NCBI RefSeq assembly: GCF_024124545.1
Contig: NZ_JAMXSF010000002.1
Location: forward strand, 124,001 to 188,000
Direction of reading: 5' to 3'
DNA length: 64,000 bases
Source: Pseudoalteromonas sp. XMcav2-N
Lineage (GTDB): Bacteria > Pseudomonadota > Gammaproteobacteria > Enterobacterales > Alteromonadaceae
Shown here: positions 26,243-35,929 of the stretch, piece after piece
Layout: each line of letters begins with the position of its first letter
Position numbering within the stretch: position 1 is the first letter of the stretch
The notes under the pieces: generated by a model
Told to the model about the DNA's origin: nothing
Seen by the model: only the letters and a program-made list of their open reading frames with translations
Databases searched by the model: none
Made by a program: the position numbers and the translations under genes

Positions 26243-26947
26243 ATGAAAATAAATTTTAAAACTACACTCTGCGCACTTCCTCTGGCCCTGCTGTCGAACA
26301 TGGCTGTAGCTGGCTGGTCAACCACCATTACCGGCACCTCAGACTATACCTTTAACGGGGTGTCACAGACACAGAGCGACCCGACTATTCAGGGTAGCCT
26401 GGACTACGCAGCCGATGCGGGCTGGTATGTGGGCACCTGGGCCTCAGGGGTAGACTTTGGCGATGACACAGGCCATGAGTGGGACTTTTATGTGGGCAAT
26501 TATAAGGAGCTATCCACTGCCTGGTCGGTAGACTATGGTATTGCTTACTACACCTATCATGGCGATGACGCATCCAGCGACTATAACTACCCAGAGGTTT
26601 ACACCAAATTTGGCTATGCCAGTGATTTAGGGACCACAAATATCAACTTCTGGTACAGCTGGGATTACTTCGGTCTTGACGTGGGTCATAGTATTGTAAT
26701 GCTGTCGCATACTTTTGATATCGCCGATAACCACTCGATTACCCTCAGTGGCGACGTATCTAACTCATTCGATGCTGAGAAATATGCCTGGGATGGGCTC
26801 GACAGCTCTTACACCCACTATGCCGTTTCTTACACCACCACACAGTTCGATTTCGATCTAACCTTTACCGTGGAAGACACCACCATAGATGGCGAGCATA
26901 CCGACGAGCGCTTTGTGTTCTCAATTGCACGCACGTTTGATTTATAA
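26243..26947 (+). CDS. TorF-family putative porin (Gcw_chp type)
   Basis: 234 residues with a clean signal peptide (cut after NMAVA). The mature start GWSTTITGTSDYTFNGVSQTQSDPTIQGSLDY is characteristic of the TorF/Gcw_chp family, and the rest alternates aromatic beta-strands, ending in ARTFDL, a typical barrel end. It likely forms an outer membrane channel. Twelve bases after the carrier gene and closed by a terminator, it is the last gene of the choline unit and probably lets choline or a related solute through the outer membrane (inference). Confidence 0.85.
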   Translation: MKINFKTTLCALPLALLSNMAVAGWSTTITGTSDYTFNGVSQTQSDPTIQGSLDYAADAGWYVGTWASGVDFGDDTGHEWDFYVGNYKELSTAWSVDYGIAYYTYHGDDASSDYNYPEVYTKFGYASDLGTTNINFWYSWDYFGLDVGHSIVMLSHTFDIADNHSITLSGDVSNSFDAEKYAWDGLDSSYTHYAVSYTTTQFDFDLTFTVEDTTIDGEHTDERFVFSIARTFDL

Positions 26948-26960
26948 TCCAATTGAACAC

Positions 26961-26986
26961 AATGAGGGCACTACTGTGCCCTCATT
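26961..26986 (+). terminator. Terminator of the choline operon
   Basis: AATGAGGGCAC pairs with GTGCCCTCATT around a TACT loop, 14 bases after the porin stop. Confidence 0.8.
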
Positions 26987-26993
26987 GTTATAC

Positions 26994-27341
26994 TTAATCT
27001 GCACGTAAAGCCATTTCTCTGACAATAATAGTGCTGGATGCTGCACTGTCTTGACTTATACTCACAATGATTTCAACGTCGTTCCTGACATTTGTATAAT
27101 ACCCGTCATTTGCATAGTGCTTGGACTGGCTGTCTGCACTTTTATAGGCTTCACTACCACTACTGAATCCAATATCTTTATATGCAACTTTTACGTAATT
27201 GGTTTTATTAGATGGAGTGGCAGACATCACATCCCAACCAAAACGGTGAGGCCGATTGTCTTGCACATTGATCCCTAATGTCAGATTGGAGCCAGTACCT
27301 TGCGCCTCTACCCCACCTTCTCCTTGGCAGTTTACAGCCAC
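26994..27341 (-). CDS. Hypothetical protein, possibly a truncated remnant
   Basis: 115 residues from a GTG at 27341, with no clear ribosome site. Composition is that of a real soluble beta-rich protein (NLTLGINVQDN, KTNYVKVAYKDIGF, DVEIIVSISQD). The start falls in the middle of what looks like an internal strand, and the frame is closed upstream by a TAA, so it may be the 3' remnant of a longer gene. I recognise no family. It is convergent with the porin gene, 46 bp away. Confidence 0.42.
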   Translation of the reverse strand: MAVNCQGEGGVEAQGTGSNLTLGINVQDNRPHRFGWDVMSATPSNKTNYVKVAYKDIGFSSGSEAYKSADSQSKHYANDGYYTNVRNDVEIIVSISQDSAASSTIIVREMALRAD

Positions 27342-27484
27342 TCTGTTAATTTTGCCTTATGGCAATCTTGAGATTAGTTTCAGCCCATAAAATTAACCAC
27401 ACAACAACCACAAAACAACACAATGTTGACAATTGGAAAAAAAAGAATCAATCTGATACTTCCAAAACAAAAAGGATGTTAACA

Positions 27485-27658
27485 ATGAAAGTGACTTTGA
27501 ATAAAAAATCGATTAAATCTCTATCTTTTAATTCAGCAACGATTATTCGCGCTCAGGAGACGCCTCAGATAGGGGGTGGCCGTGTAATCGATGAATCGTT
27601 TTGGGTTTGTATTGACACCCGTTCGAACTGCGAAGGAACGAAACGCTGCCCGGTCTGA
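27485..27658 (+). CDS. Small Cys-containing leader-type peptide 2
   Basis: 57 residues. MKVTLNKKSIKSLS and TPQIGGG match the leader of the peptide at 4427 position for position (residues 1-14 and 25-32), while the C-terminal part (three cysteines: VCID, NCEG, RCPV) differs. A conserved leader with a variable Cys core is the pattern of modified-peptide precursors. AAAGGA lies about 10 bases before the ATG, and a perfect hairpin follows at 27673. No modification or export genes are adjacent; an AraC/GGDEF pair lies downstream on the other strand. Confidence 0.68.
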   Translation: MKVTLNKKSIKSLSFNSATIIRAQETPQIGGGRVIDESFWVCIDTRSNCEGTKRCPV

Positions 27659-27672
27659 ACAATAAAGTTGAG

Positions 27673-27697
27673 TAACAAGCGCATTATGCGCTTGTTA
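27673..27697 (+). terminator. Hairpin after peptide 2
   Basis: TAACAAGCGCA and TGCGCTTGTTA form a perfect 11-bp stem with a 3-base loop, 14 bases after the stop. The following T content is low. Confidence 0.7.
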
Positions 27698-27721
27698 TAT
27701 CAATGATTGTAGGTGGTATGA

Positions 27722-28738
27722 TTAAGAACCACAACGAAACGCACTGGGCACAGCCCCAGTCCAGCGCTTAAATGCGCGCCGAAAGCTGTGTACATCGGCA
27801 AATGCCATAGAACTGGCCAACTGGCTGTTATTCCATTGATTAAGATCCATCAAATGCAACGCCTCTTGCCCCCTGACTTCGTCAACCAATAGTTTAAAAT
27901 GAGTACCATCTTGCTTAAGGCGGCGCTTCAATGTCGCCGGGCTCATGCCCAGATAGCCGGCAGTATATTCCAGTGACCAGGCCTGCCCCAGGTTCTTCCT
28001 GAAAATGCGACGCAGATGAGCCTGTAATAGCTGCGGCGGGTGCAAAAGGTGTTTGGCTGTGTGTTTTGCCTGAGCAAACCGCAGTGTACTGGCCTCCTTG
28101 AAAGGCTGGTAAAGCACCTCTTCAGACAAAATAATGGCGCAGCGCGGTGCGTCAAACCGAACATGTTCACCCAGATAGACCGGATAGTGCAAATCCTGCC
28201 CGGGTTGCGACCATGGCAGCTCTATCTTCATCCAGGTCTGCGCACCGAGTTGCTCTTTAAGCAGCAGCCGGCAGGCCGAGAGCACAATTTCAAAGAGCAT
28301 CCGCTGTTGTGTACTCAATGATGCTGATTCAGTCAGCCTGATATAGAGCTTGCCCTGATGCCGCTCTACATTAAGCTGGACCAGGGTCTCAATGCCCTTT
28401 TGAACGCTTGCCCAGGCAGTAAGGGCGCTACTTAAATTCGGTGCATAGCGCCATAGGTCAAACAAGACATGGCCATGTCCGGTCGCTATCCTTTGCCCAA
28501 GCTCCAGGGCTAGCTGAGGCTGTTCAGTCAGCTCTCGTTTGAGCTTTTTTAATATAAAAAGCACGCTGGCTGGCGCAACCTGCGCACCAGGATAGGCCAG
28601 GTCTTCAAGAAATAACTGAGACCCACGAATAAGCTGATGTGGTTTTATCTGATGGTGCTCAGCCAGTTCCAGTATGGTGATGAGGAAATGCGCTGGCATA
28701 CGCTTGTCATGCAAATAGGCAAAGTTTCCCGGTATCAT
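27722..28738 (-). CDS. AraC family regulator
   Basis: 338 residues. The N-terminal two thirds match the arabinose-binding-like sensor domain found in OruR/ArgR-type AraC proteins ('GHGHVLFDLWRYAPNLSSALTAW'). The C-terminal part carries two helix-turn-helix units ('WSLEYTAGYLGMSPATLKRRLKQDG', 'NNSQLASSMAFADVHSFRRAFKRWTGAVPSAFR'). A GGAGGT site sits directly before the ATG, which overlaps the stop of the GGDEF gene (ATGA), so the two proteins are made together. The target is unknown. Confidence 0.92.
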   Translation of the reverse strand: MIPGNFAYLHDKRMPAHFLITILELAEHHQIKPHQLIRGSQLFLEDLAYPGAQVAPASVLFILKKLKRELTEQPQLALELGQRIATGHGHVLFDLWRYAPNLSSALTAWASVQKGIETLVQLNVERHQGKLYIRLTESASLSTQQRMLFEIVLSACRLLLKEQLGAQTWMKIELPWSQPGQDLHYPVYLGEHVRFDAPRCAIILSEEVLYQPFKEASTLRFAQAKHTAKHLLHPPQLLQAHLRRIFRKNLGQAWSLEYTAGYLGMSPATLKRRLKQDGTHFKLLVDEVRGQEALHLMDLNQWNNSQLASSMAFADVHSFRRAFKRWTGAVPSAFRCGS

Positions 28739-29622
28739 ACTACCTCCACTGCCGCAGAAGACGCACGTTTCGCCCCTGCCAGCCGTTGATTGAGCCGCTC
28801 AAACAACGCTTGTTCAGACTCACCTTCAGTTCGGGTAGCCTGAACGGTTGTTACAGTCAGCGCCCCTTTTAACGCTGCGTTGCTACAATTCTGAATTAGC
28901 TTAGAAAAAACATCGACCTCATGGGGCGGTGTATCCGGCAGTAATACGACAAACCGGTCACTGGTATAACGACAGGCAAGATCGGTCTCTCGGAGCGCAA
29001 CTTCCAGTGCCGAAGCAACCTCGTTCAGTGCCTGATCCCCTTTATGAGCACCATGCTCCCGATTGTATTGAGCAAAGCCGTTGATATCCACCATGACCAA
29101 AGAAAGTGGCTGATTGCGTTTGTCATGCAATATTGCCTCGCGGTTGAGCTGAATTAACAGATATTGAAGGCTATACAGCTGAGTGACAGGGTCTATCAGG
29201 CTATGTTCTCGGTGAAAGTGCTCCCTTTGCTTTAGCTGGCGATTGACCGCCTGTTGTTCTCGGTACCAGGTAACCAACCCCCAGGTCAGCAGGGTCATAC
29301 TGATCGGGGCAGGCAACGATTCCAGCCAGGTAAACAAGTGACTTTGCGGCGGGTAGGCAATGAACTCGTCCAATACGTCAAGCCAGGTCGTAAGCCAGTA
29401 GGTTGCAGACCCCAATAGCAACATGGTGGTCACTCGGCCTCTCGGGCGACATAGCGCCAGAAGTATAAGCCAGATAGCGGCCATCATAGACGAAGTCGCT
29501 TCACCAATTAAGTCAACCCAGTCGACATCTTGCATTGATTTTAGTTCGCCAATGAACAGTGCTAACATAGTCAATACGATACTGATAACCAGCGCTAAGC
29601 ATAAACTGCTGACATTCTTCAT
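28735..29622 (-). CDS. Membrane GGDEF-domain protein with degenerate active site
   Basis: 295 residues. Several membrane spans fill residues 1-120, then a GGDEF domain (~135-290) with 'LIDPVTQLYSLQYLLIQLN' and 'LSLVMVDINGFAQYNREHGAHKGDQALNEVA'. The signature loop reads T220-S-D-R-F224 instead of GGDEF, so the two glycines and the catalytic acidic residue are altered and diguanylate cyclase activity is unlikely. It may instead bind GTP or c-di-GMP, or act as a signal partner. It is co-translated with the AraC regulator downstream. Confidence 0.87.
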   Translation of the reverse strand: MKNVSSLCLALVISIVLTMLALFIGELKSMQDVDWVDLIGEATSSMMAAIWLILLALCRPRGRVTTMLLLGSATYWLTTWLDVLDEFIAYPPQSHLFTWLESLPAPISMTLLTWGLVTWYREQQAVNRQLKQREHFHREHSLIDPVTQLYSLQYLLIQLNREAILHDKRNQPLSLVMVDINGFAQYNREHGAHKGDQALNEVASALEVALRETDLACRYTSDRFVVLLPDTPPHEVDVFSKLIQNCSNAALKGALTVTTVQATRTEGESEQALFERLNQRLAGAKRASSAAVEVV

Positions 29623-30035
29623 CTTTTAAGCCGGATATTGATTATTTCGGGTATCCTAGCGATGCTATATGACACTTTTAAGACGTCGCTGCTTAAGGTC
29701 TGAGCTATTTAGACCCGGCCGGAACAGCTCACGTAACATCACCTCGCCCCCTGTTGAGTCACGTTTAAAAACAATAGATAACTGATTTTAAAAGAAACCC
29801 TCTTTAAAAAAGCGCCTTTTTTAACGGCAAAGGAGCTCACACTCACGCTAATTTAACGCCCAATCAGCCAGAAATAGTGTACCAGCCAGCCAACACAGGT
29901 TGCGGTGAAACAAAACTGTCATATCGACTTTTTAAGGTAGCCGCTCACTTACATCCATTGGCGGTGTCAAAGTCAGCTTAGTGTGCGATAAGTTGGCCCA
30001 TCTTCGCTAATACTCTGTGACGTCGGAACTTAAAA
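29623..30035. other. Gap between the GGDEF and phytase genes
   Basis: 413 bp shared by two divergent promoters. No gene is supported. One CTGTCAT at 29916-29922 matches half of a Pho box, which would suit a phytase, but the second half is poor. Confidence 0.5.
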
Positions 30036-31967
30036 ATGAAAATACAGAAGTTATACAAAACAACGCTTATACTGGGACTATTGAGCGCGCTAGGCGCTTG
30101 CCAAAATCAGACACACCAGCAAACGGCTCAGCAGTCTCTGCAACTCAAAACACAAGGCTCAGCGGCAGCTATAGTGGATAGCGTTCAGGTGTCTGGCAGA
30201 AACCAGATACTGATCGCCTCTGAGCGAGAGGGATTGGCGTTGCGCCAGGGAGGCTCACTCATTGCACATCTCCCGGGCGCGTTCAAACAGGTCCGATTGA
30301 GCGAGCTGGGTGATAACCAGTGGCTATATGCTGCACTTGAGGGCAGCAAAGATAGCGTTTTCGTGGGCACACTGGATGCCAGTTCAGAACAACTACTACC
30401 ACGCTTTGAACTTTCTCAGACCGGATTATTGGTCGATAATTTCTGCTTATTCGCTGATAGGGCTAACCAGACACTGTCTCTGTTTGTCTCAGACGGGCGA
30501 GGAAGAGGGGAACAATGGCTGTTACGTCAACAACAAAGCTGGCTGCAAACGCCACTGCTGCTGCGATCACTGTCTTTACCTTATGACGCGGATTCCTGTG
30601 CAGTCGACCCGGGCAACGGCTACCTTTACGTTAGTGAGCCATTAGGTATCTGGCGCTACTCAGCTCGTATTGAAGATAACCCTCAGTATTACCCGGTATC
30701 CCTGGTCGCCCCTTACGGAAGTCAGTCAGAGCCAGCCATTAGCCTGGCAACCAGTGACTCAGGAGAACTCTTTGCATTACTGGAAAACGGCCAGGAAGTG
30801 CTTTACTGGGATACGCCAGACGCTGCAAATAGCTGGTTACCGGCAGAGACCCTAGTACTTAAAAACCACAAGGCTACCATGATGAACCTGAGCCAGCCTT
30901 TGAGCACAGATAAGGCCACGCTGAGCTTTACCAATGAACAGCAAGGCCAATTTACCACTGCTCAATTCACTCTCAACTCAGCATTCACAACGCAAGCCTT
31001 ACCAATCGTTCGACCCGCAGCACAAAGCCAGCCCGCTTTACAATTTGGTGACGCCATGGATGACCCGGCTATCTGGGTTCATCCTGCTAACCCCGACGCT
31101 TCACGTGTATTAGGTACACATAAGAAACAAGGCCTGGAAGTCTACGATCTGCAGGGCAAGCTGCTACAAGAATTCAAAGACGGCCGACTCAACAATGTCG
31201 ATCTGCGTGATGGTTTTAGCTGGCAAGGGCGCACTATCAGCATCGCTGCAGCCAGTAAACGCAATGATGACAGCCTCGCATTTTACGGTATAGAGGCAAA
31301 CGGCAACGTCTTTCGTCTGGGCAGTGCACCATCGGGTCTGGAAGAGATTTATGGACTGTGTATGGCCATTTTTGAGGGAAATCACTACGTGTTTGCAAAC
31401 AACAAAGCCGGCCTGACCTTTCAATACAGGGTTAAAGCATATCAGGATAAGCTGCATGCAGAGAAAGTGCGGGAAATACCCCTAAGCTCACAACCAGAAG
31501 GCTGTGTCGCAGATGATGCGCGTGGGCGATTGTTTATTGGCGAAGAAGACGTAGGGATCTGGGCCACCAGCCTGAATCCGGCGGATAACAGCCAGCCGGT
31601 TACAGTAGCAAAGGTAGGTGAACACCTGGTCGATGATGTCGAAGGCCTGGCACTGTCTTTTGGTGATGCTCCTGTGCTGGTTGTTTCCAGCCAGGGCAAC
31701 AACAGCTACCAGCTTTACGAGGCAACACCGCCCTATCGCCATTTGGCTGGATTTCGCGTTGGTCTGGACGGCTTTAAGGGCATTGATGGGGCGTCAGAAA
31801 CTGATGGGCTGGCATTGTCTACCCGGTTGCGAACCCGAGATTATCCAGAAGGGTTACTGGTACTTCAGGACGGCCGCAATCGCTTCCCTGATCAACCACA
31901 AAACTTTAAATACGTCAGCTGGCGGGATGTGCTGGAAAGTACCGGGCTTGCCAAAGTTTCTAAGTAA
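30036..31967 (+). CDS. Two-domain beta-propeller phytase, lipoprotein
   Basis: 643 residues. A lipoprotein signal ends at LLSALGAC (Cys22). The C-terminal domain (from ~335) has the beta-propeller phytase hallmarks 'GDAMDDPAIWVHPANPDASRVLGTHKK', 'GLEVYDL', 'NNVDLRDGF', 'EIYGLCMA', 'QPEGCVADD' and 'DDVEGLAL', which supply calcium and phosphate ligands. The N-terminal domain (~40-330) is a second, diverged propeller. It releases phosphate from phytate outside the cytoplasm. Two-domain forms are known from marine gammaproteobacteria. Single gene. Confidence 0.9.
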   Translation: MKIQKLYKTTLILGLLSALGACQNQTHQQTAQQSLQLKTQGSAAAIVDSVQVSGRNQILIASEREGLALRQGGSLIAHLPGAFKQVRLSELGDNQWLYAALEGSKDSVFVGTLDASSEQLLPRFELSQTGLLVDNFCLFADRANQTLSLFVSDGRGRGEQWLLRQQQSWLQTPLLLRSLSLPYDADSCAVDPGNGYLYVSEPLGIWRYSARIEDNPQYYPVSLVAPYGSQSEPAISLATSDSGELFALLENGQEVLYWDTPDAANSWLPAETLVLKNHKATMMNLSQPLSTDKATLSFTNEQQGQFTTAQFTLNSAFTTQALPIVRPAAQSQPALQFGDAMDDPAIWVHPANPDASRVLGTHKKQGLEVYDLQGKLLQEFKDGRLNNVDLRDGFSWQGRTISIAAASKRNDDSLAFYGIEANGNVFRLGSAPSGLEEIYGLCMAIFEGNHYVFANNKAGLTFQYRVKAYQDKLHAEKVREIPLSSQPEGCVADDARGRLFIGEEDVGIWATSLNPADNSQPVTVAKVGEHLVDDVEGLALSFGDAPVLVVSSQGNNSYQLYEATPPYRHLAGFRVGLDGFKGIDGASETDGLALSTRLRTRDYPEGLLVLQDGRNRFPDQPQNFKYVSWRDVLESTGLAKVSK

Positions 31968-32144
31968 GGATTGAAATCTGTGTCGAGGCCCAATGGACAA
32001 TTACTAAGTTTGCCCCGACACACGCTTTTACTTAAGGCACTCAGTTCTCACTTGTCATAATTCACATCGTCTAATTGTGAATCACACCTTAATGTGTAAC
32101 ACAGTGTCCCCGAATTGAACTCAGTTCAGTTACGTATGTATTAA

Positions 32145-32351
32145 TGTTAATTTGCTTAATTAAGTGCTCGATTATTTGAGGCGAGAAAACAGGGTCGATA
32201 TCACAGCTCCCGCGTTCTGCTATCGCTGAGGCAACTACGCCCATCCAGACGAGACCGCGTTTTCTATTCACTTGTTTTAAAATAGAGTTTTAACGTCTTT
32301 AGCGTCATGTTTGCTCCTTCAAATTGAACCCAGTATTAAGTGAAATTGGTA
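32145..32351 (+). mobile_element. MITE-like element, copy B (207 bp)
   Basis: Same orientation as the copy at 45890 and flanked by TAA on both sides (32142-32144, 32352-32354). The right end is AAATTGGTA; the left end has drifted to TGTTAATTT. It is non-coding and lies in the 657-bp gap between the phytase and the hydrolase gene. The rest of that gap (31968-32141 and 32355-32624) is AT-rich with no supported gene. Confidence 0.8.
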
Positions 32352-32624
32352 TAAGCCTACTTACATGCTTCTCATTCCATGCGCTTATTCTATACCAGTA
32401 TCGTTTACATAATTTGGGGAACATTCAAAAGACAAAGACACCTTTTGCAATAGAAATTATAGCTAATAATGATTGTCACTTACGGGGTAGTTAGAATAAT
32501 AGTTAACATATATTGTACATTCATTACATTTGAACCTAATCTAAACAGAGATCAATGATTGAGTATAACCCTATTTAACCTACTCAATTTTTTACTTTTT
32601 TAACACCAAGTAAAAGGACCGTTC

Positions 32625-34082
32625 ATGAGAAAGCTAAAAGCCATTACCTCATTGGTTATTTGTGTACTTATGTGCAGCTGTAGCGCCAACTATAGACTCG
32701 CAGACAAAGAAGAAAAATTGAATACAAATGGTACCGATATGACGAAGTTTCATCGGGTTGCCACAAAAGACAAAGGGCTTGCCCTGCGCTTTCCTGGTTA
32801 TTTAATCGGTATAGAGAAAACGTATAAAAGCAATGACCTGAGTGATTATTGGTTTTGTGAAGACAATATGCAGCCCGATTTCCAGCCAACCACAGATGAG
32901 AATCAAGTCGCGATAAAACAAGCAAAGTCCATTTTAGACGACTGTAAACCTACAGTGATTTCGCATATCGTCAAATACCAACTGTCAGACAAGAAACGTA
33001 ATTCTATGCCATTCATCTCTGAGCAATTTATCTATGATTTATATTCAAAAGACATAGAGCTACATAAACCACTTAGTAAAGATGACCCGATCCTGACTGG
33101 TCAAATTGCATTGTCCAGATTGGAAGCCGAATTATCACAACAACCTTTCGAATATAGCCATATATTTCTCTTTGCAATGGGATGGAACACAGATCAGCAG
33201 GAGGCCATTCGAAACTACAATAGCTTAATAACAAATCTGATTGAATCAGACCAGGCCCCCGACAATTTCAACCCATTGTTTATCGGTATCACTTGGCCGT
33301 CAGAATGGTCTTGGGGGGTTTTTCTCGATAAGCTGCTAAGTTACCCTATCAAAGCTGATGATGCCGATGAAATAGGAATTAAGTGGGTATATCCAGTGCT
33401 GACCGATATCCTAAAGCCTCTAAAGCGTGAACATAATGTCCCTATTGTCGCACTAGGCCACAGTTTTGGTGCCAGAATGATTACTAGAGCTGTATTCGCA
33501 CACGAGCTACTGGAGCCTAATGAAAATAATACTGAAGGTACAAAAGTCGATCTTGTCGTCGCACTTCAGGGGGCATTTAGTGTTAATCGTTTTTTCAAAG
33601 AATCTGGCTTGGAGGGCAACCCATATAAAAACCACAGCACCGCCGCCAAAAAGATTGTTATGACCTGGAGTGAACACGATACAGCCAACCCTATTGCAAA
33701 GTTTGTATCGGGGGCGTTACATGTAGGCGGAAAGCCTGGATTTGACAAAGCGCATACATACGCACGTGATAATCAATGCGAACCACTCTTTACTTTCTAT
33801 GAAATTCAGTCACCAGAGCAAACAGACAAGCACTACCACAAACTCTATCAAGGTGTTGTTCCGGCCGGAGGATCTCCAGCCTGGCATCATGACCTCCATG
33901 ATGAGAGTCGTATTGCGTACGTTAACGCCAGCAAGCTAATACATTATGACGTTTATCAAAAGGGAGGCGGTGCACACTCAGATATTTATACCCCTGGTGT
34001 TGCATCCTTCTTATGGGATGTCATAAACACATCACTTAGCTCAGTTGAAACCGCACTAAACTCATCGGCCAATTTGCAATAG
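32625..34082 (+). CDS. Lipoprotein with alpha/beta-hydrolase domain
   Basis: 485 residues. The lipoprotein signal ends at CVLMCSCS. A nucleophile-elbow motif G-H-S280-F-G-A sits after the strand 'VPIVALG', and a late His-rich part (AWHHDLHDESR) could supply the catalytic histidine. The strand 'SHIFLFAMGWNTD' fits the start of the hydrolase core (~180). The N-terminal 150 residues are not recognised. It likely cleaves an ester or related bond on the periplasmic side of the envelope. AAAAGGA precedes the ATG. Single gene. Confidence 0.68.
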   Translation: MRKLKAITSLVICVLMCSCSANYRLADKEEKLNTNGTDMTKFHRVATKDKGLALRFPGYLIGIEKTYKSNDLSDYWFCEDNMQPDFQPTTDENQVAIKQAKSILDDCKPTVISHIVKYQLSDKKRNSMPFISEQFIYDLYSKDIELHKPLSKDDPILTGQIALSRLEAELSQQPFEYSHIFLFAMGWNTDQQEAIRNYNSLITNLIESDQAPDNFNPLFIGITWPSEWSWGVFLDKLLSYPIKADDADEIGIKWVYPVLTDILKPLKREHNVPIVALGHSFGARMITRAVFAHELLEPNENNTEGTKVDLVVALQGAFSVNRFFKESGLEGNPYKNHSTAAKKIVMTWSEHDTANPIAKFVSGALHVGGKPGFDKAHTYARDNQCEPLFTFYEIQSPEQTDKHYHKLYQGVVPAGGSPAWHHDLHDESRIAYVNASKLIHYDVYQKGGGAHSDIYTPGVASFLWDVINTSLSSVETALNSSANLQ

Positions 34083-34181
34083 CGATTAGAACAAACCAGA
34101 GGAATATGAGGCTTCACAGATAAAGCTGAAATTGGCCTAAATATGTGAGAACTTGCAGACATATATCATTTTAAATAACGC

Positions 34182-34210
34182 AAGACCGGACCCAAAGGTC
34201 CGGTCTTTTC
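34182..34210 (+). terminator. Terminator between the hydrolase and YeeN-like genes
   Basis: AAGACCGGACC pairs perfectly with GGTCCGGTCTT around a CAAA loop, followed by TTTC. It lies 100 bp after the plus-strand hydrolase and before the convergent minus-strand gene. Confidence 0.85.
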
Positions 34211-34255
34211 AATTATACACCTGCGCAAAGTGCAGGGGTTAACTGTGACCCTAGC

Positions 34256-34981
34256 TTAGTTCTTCACAATCGCGTTGTGATACACGTTTTGTACGTCGTC
34301 GCAATCTTCCAGCATGTTAATAAACTTCTCGAAGTTTGCCAGGTCGTCTTCACCCGTGATTTCCACGTGTGTTTGCGGTACCCAAGTGATTTCGTCTACG
34401 TCGAAATTGATGCCTTCAAACGCTTCAATCAGTGCAGTTTTCGCTTTGAAGTATTCAGTGTGCGGTGCAAACACAGAGACCTGACCATCTTCTACTTCTA
34501 CGTCGGTGACATCAACATCTGCCATCATCAGCGCTTCCAGTACGGCTTCATCGTCATCACCGGCAAAGCCAAGAATAGCAAAGTGATCAAACATGTGTGC
34601 AACACAGCCCGGACTACCAATTTTAGAGTCTGTCTTGGTGAATGGCAGACGTACATCCTTGATAGTACGGTTTGGATTGTCAGTTAAACAGTCCACAATC
34701 ACCATACAGTTACCAGGACCGTACCCTTCATAACGTGCCGGAGAGTAATCTTCACCTGCACCACCAGCTGCTTTTTCAATCGCCTTTTCAATAACGTGCG
34801 CCGGAACCTGGTCTTTCTTAGCTTTATCGATCAAACGACGAAGGGAGAGGTTGGTATCCGGATCTGCACCACCGTTTTTCGCAACTACATAGATCTCTTT
34901 ACCATATTTTGAGTTTACTTTGGTCTTTGCCGCTGCCGTTTTTGCCATGGCGTTTTTGCGGACTTCAAATGCTCTACCCAT
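34256..34981 (-). CDS. YebC/PmpR family protein, YeeN-like paralogue
   Basis: 241 residues. It carries the YebC family motifs '[32 protein letters not shown]', '[24 protein letters not shown]' and '[15 protein letters not shown]'. The start [35 protein letters not shown] follows the YeeN branch rather than the MAGHSKW start of YebC. YebC-type proteins act in translation at proline-rich stretches or as transcription regulators; the YeeN branch is less studied. Single gene. Confidence 0.93.
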   Translation of the reverse strand: MGRAFEVRKNAMAKTAAAKTKVNSKYGKEIYVVAKNGGADPDTNLSLRRLIDKAKKDQVPAHVIEKAIEKAAGGAGEDYSPARYEGYGPGNCMVIVDCLTDNPNRTIKDVRLPFTKTDSKIGSPGCVAHMFDHFAILGFAGDDDEAVLEALMMADVDVTDVEVEDGQVSVFAPHTEYFKAKTALIEAFEGINFDVDEITWVPQTHVEITGEDDLANFEKFINMLEDCDDVQNVYHNAIVKN

Positions 34982-35093
34982 CTTAATTCTCGTTTGTGCA
35001 AATTAAATTGGACAAGATTCTAACAAGACATTGCATTTTGGGCTATACCCAGACGAGAATTGCTCAGTATCGTGCGCATTCTATAAAAATTAA

Positions 35094-35711
35094 TCAGGCC
35101 AACTGGCCAGAGCGAGCCTGATAGTGTAAGCCCAGCGCACCTGGCAGGTCACAAAAGCGTTCAATGATGATATCGGCCTGATCAGCGTAGTCAGGCATAC
35201 CCAGTGGTGCGAACAAACATGCATGCATACTGGCGCGTTGTGCTGCCTCGATGTCGTACTTGTAATCGCCTACATATACACATTGCTGATAAGGCAGCGA
35301 CCAGGTATCTGCGACCATATGGAGTGCCTGCGGGTCAGGTTTTGGTAGCGCATCTTCGCGTGTCAGTAAAAAATCCAGGCCCAGCTGGCAGCGCGAGAGC
35401 TTTAATTTGGCCGCTTTTGAATAGTTACGTGTGACAATGGCCATAGGCATGCCCATCGCTTTTAATACAGACAACGTTTCTATCACTCCGGGAATGGGCT
35501 CGGCATGCTGTGCATCCTGCATTTCATGTTGATGGATCAATGCCATGGCTTCCTCGCGCATGTAAGGCGAGGGCAAAGACTCAACATAATCAAGTAAATC
35601 CGCATCACGGTCGCAGCCAACTTGCGCCTTAATTAAAGCAAAATCGAGGGTAGAGGTTACTAAGGTGCCGTCCAAATCAAAAATCACACCTCTTACCGTT
35701 AAATCAGCCAT
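35094..35711 (-). CDS. HAD-superfamily hydrolase (phosphoglycolate phosphatase-like)
   Basis: 205 residues. HAD motif I is DLDGTL (residues 12-17), motif II the T in 'MAIVTRNYS', motif III K in 'PKPDPQAL', and motif IV 'YVGDYKYDIEAAQ'. The helical cap between motifs I and II fits subfamily I. It removes phosphate from a small metabolite in the cytoplasm; the exact substrate cannot be read. Single gene. Confidence 0.9.
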   Translation of the reverse strand: MADLTVRGVIFDLDGTLVTSTLDFALIKAQVGCDRDADLLDYVESLPSPYMREEAMALIHQHEMQDAQHAEPIPGVIETLSVLKAMGMPMAIVTRNYSKAAKLKLSRCQLGLDFLLTREDALPKPDPQALHMVADTWSLPYQQCVYVGDYKYDIEAAQRASMHACLFAPLGMPDYADQADIIIERFCDLPGALGLHYQARSGQLA

Positions 35712-35929
35712 TCATATTTCCTTATCATCAAGGCCTCACCAGCCCTAAACATAGGGTAAGCTGTGATACCTTGCAAAGATATTGAGACAAAATTATTCAG
35801 GCCCAACCTGCTGGTCATATCACAGCAAAGGGACGCTACCAAGGTACGTGTCAGCGAGCAGTGTGGATCAATTGAAACCATCGCTAAAACATGACATGGT
35901 TGTACATAAAATATAAACACGGAGCCGTG

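Noticed and set aside
29916..29933. Pho box before the phytase gene
   Set aside because: Only one 7-mer (CTGTCAT) matches; the second half is ACTTTTT. Noted in the gap entry but not called as a site.
32460..32490. Fur box (AATAATGATTGTCACTT) before the hydrolase lipoprotein
   Set aside because: Only a partial match in an AT-rich stretch, with no iron-related gene downstream.
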